A DNA stretch of 64,000 nt. Origin: Cyanobacteria bacterium REEB67. Lineage in GTDB: Bacteria > Cyanobacteriota > Vampirovibrionia > Obscuribacterales > Obscuribacteraceae. The notes under the pieces are model-generated. The model was not told the origin of the DNA and did not search any database. It was given only the letters and a program-made list of their open reading frames with translations. Location: assembly GCA_018971775.1 (NCBI GenBank), contig JAGXAB010000017.1, positions 23,560 through 87,559 of the forward strand. Reading direction: 5' to 3'. Positions 36,959-45,373 of this stretch are shown here, one piece after another (within the stretch, counting starts at the first letter, position 1; the number at the start of each line of letters is the position of its first letter). Both the position numbers and the translations under genes were made by a program.

Positions 36959-37147
36959 GCGTTTCGCGCTTTCGCTTTACCTGGCACTATCCGCCCCTCC
37001 TTTCGCCTAGTAATTTCTACAGAACAAACTGCCCTTGGCAGGCGAGCACCGGACCGGGAATAAACCGGATACAAAATAGATAGTGGCAAAGTGTTGTCAT
37101 CTATCATCCGGTGCTCGAAAATAAATCAAGAATCCACGGAGAAGCTC

Positions 37148-38374
37148 ATGAAATCCGGTAACAAAATCTTTCTGCTCTCTGGTAGTCGCACGCCGATTGG
37201 CTCTTTTGGTAAGAGTCTCAGGTCGGTGACGGTCGATAAATTGGCCGGTCACGTGATGGTCAATGCCATCCGCCGCGCCGGCATCGATGCCAACCAGGTC
37301 GACGGTATCATCCTCGGCCATGGTTACCAGAGTTCCTATACGCCCAATACGGCGCGTTTCTCTCAACTCGAGGCTGGCTTGCCCGCCTCCATTCCCGCTA
37401 TGACGGTGCAACGCCAGTGCGGCTCCGGCATGGAAGCGGTCAATCTGGCCATGCGTCAGATTGCCCTCGGCGATGCTGAAATCATGCTGGCCGGCGGCGC
37501 CGAGTCGATGTCCACCATTCCCTACATGCTGCCTGGTTCGGCGCGCTGGAACGGCTTCATCGCCAATCGCGTCAAAATCGCCAAGATGGGACCGCGGCCC
37601 ACTCCTTTCGCGCTGCTGGACAACGGCCTGGCGCCGACCAAGCTGCTCAAGGACATGCGCTCGATCTACATGGCCGGCACCGCGCAGTGCCTCTCGGATG
37701 CTTACGTGATTTCGCGTGAAGCGGCCGATGAGTATGCTCTGCGTTCGCAGACCCTGGCCAACAAGGCGATCAGCTCCGGTCGTTTCGATGTCGAAATCGA
37801 CCCGATCGCCGTCCCCGGCCGCGGCTTCTTCAGCCGTGACGAGCATGCCCGCAAGACCAGCGCCGAAGCCCTCAAGGGCCTCGGTCCGGTGCTTGGCACG
37901 CGCGTGATCACGGCCGGCAACAGTTCCGGTATCAATGACGGTGCCTGCGCCCTTGTCTTGGCCTCCGAGGCCAAGGCCAAGGAGCTTGGCGCCACCCCGC
38001 TCGCCGAGCTGGTCGACAGCGTCTCTGTGGGAGTCACCCCGGAGCAGATGGGCATCGGCCCGGTCGAAGCAATCAAGGCGTTGCTCAAGCGCAACGACTT
38101 GACCCTCGACGATATCGATCTGATCGAGCTGAATGAAGCCTTCGCCGCCCAGTATCTGAGCTGCGAGAAACTTCTTGGTCTCAATCGAGACAAGGTCAAC
38201 GTCAATGGCGGCGCCATCGCCCTCGGTCACCCGATCGGCATGTCTGGAGCTCGCCTGATTCTGACGCTCGCGCACGAGCTCAAGCTGCGCGGCAAGCGCT
38301 ACGGCATTGCTGCACTGTGCATCGGCGGCGGTATGGGTATTGCTACCCTGATCCGCAATCCCGATGTCGCTTAA
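37148..38374 (+). CDS. fadA: Acetyl-CoA C-acyltransferase (thiolase)
   Basis: 408 residues. RQCGSGMEA carries the acyl-accepting Cys near 91, IELNEAFAAQ the conserved Asn-Glu, GGAIALGHPIGMSGAR the catalytic His, and CIGGGMG the second Cys. Thiolytic cleavage of 3-ketoacyl-CoA (or the reverse condensation). GGAG six bases before ATG 37148. Followed after 51 bases by the multifunctional FadB-type gene, forming a trifunctional beta-oxidation pair. Name given by context with FadB; biosynthetic thiolase cannot be excluded. Confidence 0.93.
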   Translation: MKSGNKIFLLSGSRTPIGSFGKSLRSVTVDKLAGHVMVNAIRRAGIDANQVDGIILGHGYQSSYTPNTARFSQLEAGLPASIPAMTVQRQCGSGMEAVNLAMRQIALGDAEIMLAGGAESMSTIPYMLPGSARWNGFIANRVKIAKMGPRPTPFALLDNGLAPTKLLKDMRSIYMAGTAQCLSDAYVISREAADEYALRSQTLANKAISSGRFDVEIDPIAVPGRGFFSRDEHARKTSAEALKGLGPVLGTRVITAGNSSGINDGACALVLASEAKAKELGATPLAELVDSVSVGVTPEQMGIGPVEAIKALLKRNDLTLDDIDLIELNEAFAAQYLSCEKLLGLNRDKVNVNGGAIALGHPIGMSGARLILTLAHELKLRGKRYGIAALCIGGGMGIATLIRNPDVA

Positions 38375-38425
38375 GCTGGCGTGAACACTCCTTTTTTCTA
38401 AAAACCCAAAACCAAGAGGAATATC

Positions 38426-40549
38426 ATGGCTAGTATCATTCAGATGTCGATGTTGGACGGCGGCATTGCGCTCGTCACCATCGACACCCCCAACAGCAAA
38501 CAAAACGTCCTGTCCGAAACCTTCTTCGCCGAGCTCGTCTCCACCCTCGATGCGGTGGAAGCTCGCAAGGACATCAACGGACTGATCTTCGTCTCCGGCA
38601 AGGAAGACAGTTTCTTCGCCGGCGCCGACGTCAAACAAATTCGCGAGTTGCAGCAGCAGCCCGGCCACATGATCTACGAAGCCTCCAATAAGGGTCGTTC
38701 GATCGTCAACCGCATCGCCAGGCTCCCCTTCCCGACCGTCGCCGCCATCAGCGGCAACTGTCTCGGCGGTGGTCTGGAGCTGGCTCTGGCCTGCAAGTAT
38801 CGTCTCGCCTCGAACAATCCGCGCACGCAGCTCGGCCTGCCCGAAACCCAGCTCGGCTTCTTGCCTGGTTGGGGCGGCACCGTTCGCCTGCCCAAGTTGA
38901 TCGGTCTGCAGCAGGGTTTCACCCTGATTTCGACCGGCAGCAAGGTCGATGCCCGCAAGGCCTGGAAGCTCGGTCTGGTCGACGAAGTCGTCGCTCCGGC
39001 CGACCTGGTCAAGCGCGCCAGCGAGCTGATTCGCGTCGGCGGCGCCAAGCGCTTTGCCAAGCCCTTTAAGGTGGTTGCCACCGAGAAGCTGCTCGAGAGC
39101 AGGGCCGGCCGCGCCATCTTCGCCAAGATGGCTACGAAGCAGGTGATGGCTGCCACCAAGGGAAAGTATCCCGCTCCGCTCAAGGCTCTCAAGGTCATCC
39201 TGGCCAACTGGGATCTGCCCGAAGACAAGGCTTTCGAAGCTGAAGGCCGTGCTTTTGCCGAGCTGGCCGTCACCCCGGTCTCCAAAGCTCTGGTCGGCAT
39301 CTTCTTCGCCGATACTGAGTCCAAGAAGATGCCCGAAGGTGTCAAACCGACCATCGACGTCAAAAACGTCGGTGTGCTCGGTGCCGGCGTCATGGGTGCG
39401 GGTATCGCTCAGGCGGCTGCCTATGCCGGTTATAAGGTCGTCCTCAAGGACGTCGAGCAGGGTGCCCTCGATAAGGGTATGGCCAACATCAAGGCGCTCT
39501 TCGACGGTCTCGTCGCCAAGCGCAAGATGTCCCAGGCCGAAGCCGACATGAAGTACGGCGCCATTAAGGCCACGATCAACTATAGCGACATGGCCGATTG
39601 CGACCTCGTCATCGAAGCGGTCGTCGAGAAGATGGCCGTGAAGAAGGCGGTGATCAGCGAGTGCGAAAAGGTGATCAACAAGCCTTTCGTCTTCGCTTCC
39701 AACACCTCCTCGCTCTCGGTCGATGAGATGGCCAAGGCCGCCAAGAATCCGGCAAACGTTGTCGGTCTGCACTTTTTCAACCCCGTCCACAAGATGAAGC
39801 TGGTCGAAGTCGTCAGCGCCGACACGACCTCCAACGAGACCCTGGCTCTGGCCAAGGCTTTCGGTATGAAGCTGGGCAAGACCACGGTCGCCACCAACGA
39901 TGGCCCCGGCTTCGTCGTCAACCGCATCCTCTCGCCCTACATGGCCGAGGCAATCAAGTTGCTCGAGTCGGGCATCCCGGCTGAGGAAATCGACAAGGCC
40001 GCCACCAAGTTTGGCATGCCGATGGGTCCGATTGCGCTGCTCGACGAAGTCGGTCTCGACATCGTCACGCACGTGATCAACGTCATGCACGCCGCCCTCG
40101 GCGAGCGTCTCGCTCCTCCTGCCATCGTCGGCACGATCAAGGACCTGAAGCTGCTCGGCAAGAAGGGTGGCAAGGGCATGTATCTCTATGACGAGAAGGG
40201 CAAGCGCGCTGGTATCAACCCCGATATCCAGGCCGCCATCAAGGCCCCCGTCCGCGGCATGTCCGTCTCGACCATCCAGGATCGTCTCTTCCTGCCGATG
40301 GTGAACGAAGCGGCGCTCTGCTTGCAGGAAGACGTCATCAGTGATCCTTCGCAGCTCGATCTGGCCATGATCTTCGGCACCGGCTTCGCACCCTTCCTCG
40401 GCGGTGTGCTCGGCTACGCTGATACGGTCGGCATCAAGACGATTCATCAGCGCCTCGAGCACCTGAGCAAGGTGGCCGGCGACAACTACAAACCCGCCCA
40501 GCTGATCGTCGACAAGGCGGCAGCCGGCAAGGGTTTCTACGCGGCCTGA
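38426..40549 (+). CDS. fadB: Fatty acid oxidation multienzyme: enoyl-CoA hydratase / 3-hydroxyacyl-CoA dehydrogenase
   Basis: 707 residues, standard FadB/FadJ size. Residues 1-190 are the crotonase domain (GNCLGGGLELALACKYRLA oxyanion loop, GLPETQLGFLPGWGGT with catalytic Glu). From about 312 the NAD-binding domain opens with VGVLGAGVMGAGIAQ; HFFNPVHKMKLVEVV contains the catalytic His; the C-terminal HCDH repeat runs to the end. It forms the beta-oxidation complex with the thiolase upstream. Strong codon bias yields a very long antisense open frame across both genes. Confidence 0.95.
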   Translation: MASIIQMSMLDGGIALVTIDTPNSKQNVLSETFFAELVSTLDAVEARKDINGLIFVSGKEDSFFAGADVKQIRELQQQPGHMIYEASNKGRSIVNRIARLPFPTVAAISGNCLGGGLELALACKYRLASNNPRTQLGLPETQLGFLPGWGGTVRLPKLIGLQQGFTLISTGSKVDARKAWKLGLVDEVVAPADLVKRASELIRVGGAKRFAKPFKVVATEKLLESRAGRAIFAKMATKQVMAATKGKYPAPLKALKVILANWDLPEDKAFEAEGRAFAELAVTPVSKALVGIFFADTESKKMPEGVKPTIDVKNVGVLGAGVMGAGIAQAAAYAGYKVVLKDVEQGALDKGMANIKALFDGLVAKRKMSQAEADMKYGAIKATINYSDMADCDLVIEAVVEKMAVKKAVISECEKVINKPFVFASNTSSLSVDEMAKAAKNPANVVGLHFFNPVHKMKLVEVVSADTTSNETLALAKAFGMKLGKTTVATNDGPGFVVNRILSPYMAEAIKLLESGIPAEEIDKAATKFGMPMGPIALLDEVGLDIVTHVINVMHAALGERLAPPAIVGTIKDLKLLGKKGGKGMYLYDEKGKRAGINPDIQAAIKAPVRGMSVSTIQDRLFLPMVNEAALCLQEDVISDPSQLDLAMIFGTGFAPFLGGVLGYADTVGIKTIHQRLEHLSKVAGDNYKPAQLIVDKAAAGKGFYAA

Positions 40550-40585
40550 GCGAAAGCCCAGCCAACCACCTGAGTCAAAAACTGG

Positions 40586-40628
40586 GAGCGCATCTGTGAG
40601 CAATCACGGATGCGCTCTTCTTTTTTTT
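40586..40628 (+). terminator. Terminator of the fadAB operon
   Basis: Stem gagcgcatc...gatgcgctc extended by gtg/cac across one mismatch, with a 6-base loop, then TTC and a run of eight T. A textbook intrinsic terminator about 37 bases after the fadB stop. Confidence 0.9.
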
Positions 40629-40645
40629 GGGCACTGGTTTCAAAG

Positions 40646-40706
40646 TTGTTCGAGCGGCAAAAATTGTTCGAACTGCAAAGTTGCCTGTTCGAACTGCAAA
40701 GTTGCC
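40646..40706 (+). repeat. Tandem TTGTTCGA repeats upstream of the GmhB-like gene
   Basis: Two identical 21-bp copies (40665-40685 and 40686-40706, TGTTCGAACTGCAAAGTTGCC) follow a shorter degenerate copy from 40646. TTGTTCGA occurs at 40646 and 40664, CTGTTCGA at 40685. Spacing of 21 bp is two helical turns. The array lies between the fadB terminator and the Shine-Dalgarno of the next gene, so it could be an operator. The core resembles the 44-45 kb arrays. Confidence 0.7.
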
Positions 40707-40733
40707 TGTCAGCCCAGCATAAAGGATTATTCA

Positions 40734-41312
40734 ATGACAGACCAGAATAAGAACAAGCGTCCCTGCGTCTTTCTCGATCGCGACGGTGTGATCAATACCG
40801 GCGGTCTGATTAATTTGCCCGCCGACCTTCATCTGATTGCCGGTGTGCCAGCCGCTATTGCTTCCTTGAAGAAGGCTGGCTTTATCGTCGGTATCTGCAC
40901 CAATCAAAACGGCCTGTCCGAAGACTTCGAGGGCAATATCGTCTGGAAGCAGAGGCCTCTCACGCGTGAGAAGTTGAGCGTCATTCAGGACGAACTTTTG
41001 CGCTTGCTCGGACCGGATGCACAGCCCGACTTCATCAAGATCTGTCCGCATGCCAAAAAGCTCGACTGCGCCTGTCGCAAGCCGAAGGGTGGCATGTTGC
41101 TCGAAGCGGCTGCTGAATTCGATGTCGATATCAGCCGTTCATTTATGATTGGCGACATGTCCACGGATATTAAAGCTGGTATTGCTGCTGGTGTCACTCC
41201 CCTCTTCGTGCGCTCCGGTTTCGAGCCCGAGCAAATCGATAAGTGTCCGCAAGGCACCATTGCCTTCGCCTCCCTTGTCGAAGCCGCGGCGTATATTCTC
41301 AGTCAGGGCTGA
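40734..41312 (+). CDS. HAD-IIIA phosphatase, GmhB/HisB-N-like
   Basis: 192 residues. FLDRDGVIN motif I, CTNQNGL motif II, the zinc loop CPHAKKLDCACRKP and GDMSTDIKAG motif IV match D-glycero-D-manno-heptose-1,7-bisphosphate 7-phosphatase and related enzymes. ATG 40734 with AAAGGA seven bases before it; the longer frame through the TTGTTCGA repeats encodes only repetitive Cys-rich peptide and is rejected. Role in heptose or nucleotide-sugar synthesis is family inference. Single gene downstream of fadB. Confidence 0.88.
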   Translation: MTDQNKNKRPCVFLDRDGVINTGGLINLPADLHLIAGVPAAIASLKKAGFIVGICTNQNGLSEDFEGNIVWKQRPLTREKLSVIQDELLRLLGPDAQPDFIKICPHAKKLDCACRKPKGGMLLEAAAEFDVDISRSFMIGDMSTDIKAGIAAGVTPLFVRSGFEPEQIDKCPQGTIAFASLVEAAAYILSQG

Positions 41313-41442
41313 TCTGACCCGACCCGACCTGACCTGATCGCCGACTTAAGCAGGTAAGAGTTCGGTGTTCGTGGCCCCTGGCCTCGCTCGCTGGACTCTT
41401 TTTTATCGTTTTGTTTAACTATGGCAAGCAGTAGCAATCGCT

Positions 41443-41474
41443 GAAAAAAAGGATCCGGCCTGGCCGGATCCTTA
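41443..41474 (-). terminator. Terminator of the 43585-41535 minus operon
   Basis: 11-bp stem (41450-41460 with 41464-41474, core ggatccggc) with the loop ctg. Read on the minus strand it is followed by seven T. It lies about 60 bases beyond the last gene of the operon. Confidence 0.85.
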
Positions 41475-41534
41475 AAAGTGCACGAAGAGGGAGTTGTTGC
41501 CTGGCTGTTGTTAAGTCTTCGGCTTAGCTGTTAT

Positions 41535-42116
41535 TCAGCCGACCTGCCAGTAGCCTTTATCGCTTGGGTATTTGTGACCGGCCTCGGCGGCGGCTGTGAA
41601 AGTCAGCTCCAGAGCCAGATCGCAGATAGCGCGCACTTGCAGCTTAAAAGTATCGTGCTGATCGATCTGAGCGCGGTGACAGGCAATATCGGCGCCGGCT
41701 TGTAAATGCTTGGAGTCGGTCGGGAGCTCCGGCAATTCGGAAATAGCTTCGCCCGGCTGGAGATTTTCCTCGACACTCTTCTGAAGCCGTTTGTCGGCAT
41801 CGAGCCGGTTGCTGCGCACGATTTCTTCGGCCCTTTGCACGGTGGCGGCGGCGAGCGTTTGCAGGCCTTGCAAGCGCTCGGCCATCGTTTCCGGGTCGCT
41901 CGTCTTGGCTTCGTCGACGATCAACTTGGCCGTGGATGCGAGGTCTTTGACCTGCTGCACGACCATGTAGATGAGCGGATTGTTGCCCAGGTCGATGCCG
42001 TCCTGATGTTCGGTGGTCAGGTAATAAATCGCCTGGGCCTGTGCTTCGAGCGCCAGCAACTGGGAGCGTAGAACGCTTTTACGAATTAGTTGGAGATCGA
42101 TGGTGAGTTTGTCCAT
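41535..42116 (-). CDS. Uncharacterised helical protein, third gene of the Cys-knuckle operon
   Basis: 193 residues with no recognised domain. AAGGA seven bases before ATG. Residues 1-120 are almost wholly helical and charged (long amphipathic pattern with ALEAQAQAIYYL and LQGLQTLAAATVQRAEEIV), likely a four-helix or coiled bundle. The last 60 include two Cys and two His (ADIACHRAQIDQHD, RAICDLALEL). Forty bases after the 42157 gene and just before the shared terminator, so it is co-expressed with the two Cys-knuckle proteins. Function unknown. Confidence 0.6.
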   Translation of the reverse strand: MDKLTIDLQLIRKSVLRSQLLALEAQAQAIYYLTTEHQDGIDLGNNPLIYMVVQQVKDLASTAKLIVDEAKTSDPETMAERLQGLQTLAAATVQRAEEIVRSNRLDADKRLQKSVEENLQPGEAISELPELPTDSKHLQAGADIACHRAQIDQHDTFKLQVRAICDLALELTFTAAAEAGHKYPSDKGYWQVG

Positions 42117-42156
42117 TTTGGGTTCCTTTTTCAGGATTCTCTTTCAGGTTTCTCTT

Positions 42157-42846
42157 TCAGTCCGGACGACGGCAGGTGCCGCAAAGAATGCGTTCGACCA
42201 CCAGGCCATCCTGCAGATGTCTTTTCGCCTGAGGGGCACAGAGCAAGCAGATTTCCTTCAGCTGGCCGAGGGCGCCGCGTCTCACTTTTTCATCGACGAG
42301 ACAGCGCAAAATGGCGCCGGTGCCACGCAAATTGATCGTGCCCTCGGAGCTGCGCTGCGGGAAGATCGGCAGGAGCAAAGACTGTGACTTGAACTGGCAG
42401 GCGAAATTGAGAGCATCGGCGAAAACATCGCACACGCTCCTGCGCGTCACTCGATCGGCTTTACCCAGGCCGATGACGACGATGTGGCGCGATGCATCAC
42501 TTGCCCTGGCGGACACGGCCGGGATGGCGATGGCCAAATGAGCGCGAGCGGCTCCGCGGAAGTCGCTGGCGGCGATTGCTTTGCTTATGGCTCGATCATG
42601 ATGCTCGTCGAAGGCGAGTGGTCCCGGGCCGAGGTCGACGTCGAGCGCTTTGGTCAAAATGAGCAAATCAGCCTGGTCGTATTCGACGCCGTGCTGGTGA
42701 CCGGGATTGATGCCTGCAATCACCGAGATTGCAGGCGTCGAAGAGGCCGGTTGCGGAGCAGAAAATTCAGAGCCTGTGTAAACCGGGCAGCCACTGCGAC
42801 CGGCGCAGTCATTGCAAACCGCGCCGCTAGATGTTGATTTTGACAT
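42157..42846 (-). CDS. Cys-knuckle protein 2 with macro/M17-N-like domain
   Basis: 229 residues from ATG 42846 (AGGAG just upstream; a longer frame overlapping the previous gene is rejected). N-terminal zinc-knuckle-like CNDCAGRSGC near residues 11-20 and C-terminal CLLCAPQ and CGTC near 206-226. Between them HIVVIGLGKADRVTRRSV and a following helix and strand (QSLLLPIFPQR) resemble the N-terminal domain of M17 leucyl aminopeptidases and macro domains. No peptidase catalytic domain. Distantly related to the upstream gene product. ADP-ribose or nucleotide binding is possible but unproven. Confidence 0.6.
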   Translation of the reverse strand: MSKSTSSGAVCNDCAGRSGCPVYTGSEFSAPQPASSTPAISVIAGINPGHQHGVEYDQADLLILTKALDVDLGPGPLAFDEHHDRAISKAIAASDFRGAARAHLAIAIPAVSARASDASRHIVVIGLGKADRVTRRSVCDVFADALNFACQFKSQSLLLPIFPQRSSEGTINLRGTGAILRCLVDEKVRRGALGQLKEICLLCAPQAKRHLQDGLVVERILCGTCRRPD

Positions 42847-42877
42847 AAACTTCTCCTGTTCGATGGCGGTTATAGCT

Positions 42878-43585
42878 TCACGTGCGCGGCAAGACGATGG
42901 CGCCGGCAAAGGGATGGTCGCAGGCGGCGCAAAGAGGACCGCTGATGTCGATACCCTGGCAGAGCGAGGTAATTTGCTCGCTCTGGGCAATCAGAGTGAT
43001 CCGCTTGAGGACGCAGTCGATTTGATTTTCGACGATGGCCTGAGCGACGCGACAGCGCGAAAAAGCGCCAATCTGCCGTCCGCTCACGATCGTGGAATCG
43101 AAGTCCGACAGGGCCAGAACGACATGCTCGTAGTTGCCGCTGACGGCGCTTTCGAGGGCGGTGCCGACGAGGGCGCAGACGCTTTTATAACCGCCCTCGT
43201 ATTGCGGGCCGATGCCGATGAAGAGCACGTTCATGCGCACGCCGTGCGGATTGGCGTCAGGGGCCATGACAACGAGGTGAGTCTGTCCGTATTCGCCCTG
43301 GAATGATGGGATGTCCAGCTTGTGGTTTTTTAGCAGGGCTGTGAGTCGATCGGCGGTCAGTTTGGCGCCATAGCTGCCCAGCCCGGTATCGGAGAAGACC
43401 GGCAGGACGACGAGGGTGCTGTCGGAAAATGGTGCTTGCGGTCCGAGCAGATGAAGCTTGCTCTGGTTCAGGTGCGCAGCCGAAAAGTCGCTACAGGCGT
43501 CGGTCAGGGTCGTCAAATCGACTTCCAGTCGAAAGCCGGCGGCGCAAAGATTGTGGCGGGGAGAATTGCAATGTGGGCATAGCAT
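42878..43585 (-). CDS. Cys-knuckle protein 1 with macro/M17-N-like domain
   Basis: 235 residues, first gene of the operon; GAGAGG nine bases before ATG. It opens with a zinc-ribbon half (MLCPHCNSPRHNLC) and ends with CAACDHPF, so one zinc site could join the two ends. The middle reads VLFIGIGPQYEGGYKSV followed by a helix and a strand (EHVVLALSDFDST), like macro domains (GPxWxGG) and M17 N-terminal domains. Same plan as the downstream protein: Cys pairs outside, Rossmann-like domain inside. Family unknown to me. Confidence 0.6.
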   Translation of the reverse strand: MLCPHCNSPRHNLCAAGFRLEVDLTTLTDACSDFSAAHLNQSKLHLLGPQAPFSDSTLVVLPVFSDTGLGSYGAKLTADRLTALLKNHKLDIPSFQGEYGQTHLVVMAPDANPHGVRMNVLFIGIGPQYEGGYKSVCALVGTALESAVSGNYEHVVLALSDFDSTIVSGRQIGAFSRCRVAQAIVENQIDCVLKRITLIAQSEQITSLCQGIDISGPLCAACDHPFAGAIVLPRT

Positions 43586-44050
43586 AGTATTAGCCTCTCT
43601 CAGGTAAAGGTTGATGGTGGTTCGCTCTCAAGCACAAAAGATTCAAACCGCTCCCTTTTGCATTATCGGCAGCCTTGCCGTAATTGCCCGATTTACCGAA
43701 GTAAATTTGTGACAGGGAGTGCGAGGAGGCGGCGATGGGAGTTTTGGGGGGTCTTCTTTGAAAAATGAGTGCTGGAGCGATAACCAAACCTACTGGTTTG
43801 AACTCTTGAGAAGATAGAAAGGCAGAAGCGTATGTAAAGTCTCAGAAATTGGATAGAGGTATCTGCTAATCCTTAAGGCTGATAGTTTGCTGGATTTACT
43901 CCAGGGTTCGCGCCGGAAAATTTTGCAACCGGATGCGTTTCTGGTAGCCTTCGGGCTGAGAGTGGTGGCTTCGTGAGCTGCGCGATCAGCAGAAGGGATG
44001 ATTTTTCGCGATGTTCACAGAAATGCGCTCAGCCGAGGCTCTGCTCCCTG
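43586..44050. other. Intergenic region left of the repeat-bracketed element
   Basis: About 465 bases between the operon start and the first TTGTTCGATA site. It carries the operon promoter on the minus strand (not clearly identifiable). No credible gene or tandem structure is visible. Confidence 0.5.
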
Positions 44051-44109
44051 GCCGGATTTGTTCGATACCTCGCGCAAACCCCGCCAGGGCCGTATCTGTC
44101 CGTGGAAAA

Positions 44110-44288
44110 GTATCGAACAAGGTCGAAATTCAGGGTCTAAAACAGGCCAAATTATCGAACAAGGGCGAAATTGAGGGTCTAAAACAGGCCAAATTATCGA
44201 ACAAGGGCGAAATTGAGGGTCTAAAACAGGTCAAATTATCGAATAAAGGCGAAATCGAGGGTCTAAAACAGGTCAAATTATCGAATAA
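44110..44288 (+). repeat. Left 42-bp direct repeat array
   Basis: Units begin at 44110, 44152, 44194, 44236 and 44278 (last one partial). Each opens with TTATCGAACAAG or a close variant and continues with gcgaaattgagggtctaaaa. The central copies are nearly identical. Because 42 is divisible by three, an open frame of 134 codons runs through; its repeats (KLSNKGEIEGLKQ) look like an artefact. Confidence 0.92.
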
Positions 44289-44439
44289 AGATTCAGACCA
44301 GACGGTTTCTCAAGCCGGCATGGAGTTTCTCAAACCTGCTTGGAAAGAGCAAAATCTCGGAATTGCTTCGAAGCGGAAAAAAATTGAACTTTTTGAAATC
44401 ATCTACGTTTATTGAGGTAAGTCTCTATGAGGAACACTT

Positions 44440-45252
44440 ATGCCATCCCAACGCAGCATTGCTCGGAAACAGCTTGCCGAAGTCTATGAGCAGTTTCGTT
44501 CCACTTACCAACCCGGTCCGGCGACGCAGTTTTGCATCCAGGGCTGTAAACTCGGCGCATTTAGCCCTTACGATAGTGGCGGGCGGATTCAATCGTTAAA
44601 ATCCGCCTGTCCCTGCTGCCGATCATTCATAAAAGCACTGCGAAAAAATTGCACCGAGCGCATCGCGGTGTTGATCTTGGAGTATAAGCCCTTTCGTTGC
44701 GACTATTGTGGGGGCTCGAAATTCGATCGAAAGTTTGGGCAGACCTGGGCGCGCTGCTGGATATGTCGGAAAGGCAAAGAGCTGACAGCAACAGTGCAAT
44801 TTTTTCATCGCGTGAAAACCCCGGAGGACAGGCTCTTCTATTTTGTCGCTTTACGCAGCGGTATCGATTTTAACGCCAAGCAATTCTCGGATACCTTGCG
44901 AAAGTCATCTAACACCGGCATCGAATTGGAGCGAAAAATCAATGTGAATGTCCTGTATCGGCTTAAAAGCGAAAATCGTCTGGCCTTGGCGCCACTGGTT
45001 GAATTTATGCGCATATTTGACACACGCCAGCCACTAACTGAGTTTGGAGCTTCCCGAAAATCGAGGCGGACTTCGTCTTTGCCGGAATCAGAAGAGCGGC
45101 TCTACAGTGCGATTAAAACCGATCCGGTGCCTATCGAAACTCTCATTCACTCCTTAGGAATGCCTATTGGTAACGTTTTGGCCGGTCTTAGTGTTTTGGA
45201 ACTCGATGGCCTGATTGTCTGCTTACCGGGAAGTTTAGTGGCCAGAGTCTAA
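44440..45252 (+). CDS. Zinc-ribbon/HTH protein with DprA-type winged helix
   Basis: 270 residues, AGGA six bases before ATG. Four Cys pairs: CIQGC (near 32-36), CPCC (near 58), CDYC (near 87) and CWIC (near 104). The second ribbon and the following helices (FALRSGIDFNAKQFSDTL-like pattern, then a KSSNT turn) resemble the N-terminal DNA-binding part of IS1595-type transposases. From about 208 the C-terminus (PESEERLYSAIKTDPVPIETL, GLSVLELDGLIVCLPG) matches the winged helix that ends DprA. No DDE catalytic region. Centred between inverted 42-bp arrays it very likely binds. The domain combination is unknown to me. Confidence 0.65.
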   Translation: MPSQRSIARKQLAEVYEQFRSTYQPGPATQFCIQGCKLGAFSPYDSGGRIQSLKSACPCCRSFIKALRKNCTERIAVLILEYKPFRCDYCGGSKFDRKFGQTWARCWICRKGKELTATVQFFHRVKTPEDRLFYFVALRSGIDFNAKQFSDTLRKSSNTGIELERKINVNVLYRLKSENRLALAPLVEFMRIFDTRQPLTEFGASRKSRRTSSLPESEERLYSAIKTDPVPIETLIHSLGMPIGNVLAGLSVLELDGLIVCLPGSLVARV

Positions 45253-45277
45253 GACCTGACTTTGAATTTGAGGATAG

Positions 45278-45373
45278 CTTGTTCGATAAAACAGGGTCAT
45301 TTGAACCCTTGTTTGAGGCCTTGTTCGATAATTTTGCCAGTTTTAGGGCCTGTTTTTCGACCTTGTTCGATAC
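45278..45373 (-). repeat. Right 42-bp repeat array (inverted relative to left)
   Basis: CTTGTTCGATA starts at 45278, 45320 and 45362, exactly 42 bases apart, matching the left array in period and core but on the opposite strand. The 45320 unit keeps most of the unit outside the core (gttttag, tttcg); the others are more diverged. A single opposite-facing site follows at 45417-45426. Confidence 0.88.

Noticed and set aside
37097..40603. 1168-codon open frame antisense to fadA and fadB
   Set aside because: Its product is low-complexity Asp/Gly/Leu/His sequence with no family features; both sense genes are clear. Codon bias explains it. The same holds for the antisense frames at 557-1840, 33298-34626 and 45843-47480.
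40596..40733. N-terminal Cys-rich extension of the GmhB-like protein
   Set aside because: It is encoded by the fadB terminator T-run and the TTGTTCGA tandem repeats; a strong Shine-Dalgarno precedes ATG 40734.
44011..44415. 134-codon frame through the left 42-bp array (KLSNKGEIEGLKQ repeats)
   Set aside because: The period is a multiple of three, so an open frame follows automatically; the right array is open too. DNA-level conservation, inverted orientation of the two arrays and helical phasing favour protein-binding sites.
44110..45373. CRISPR array
   Set aside because: The 42-bp units are contiguous with no variable spacers, and no cas genes are nearby.
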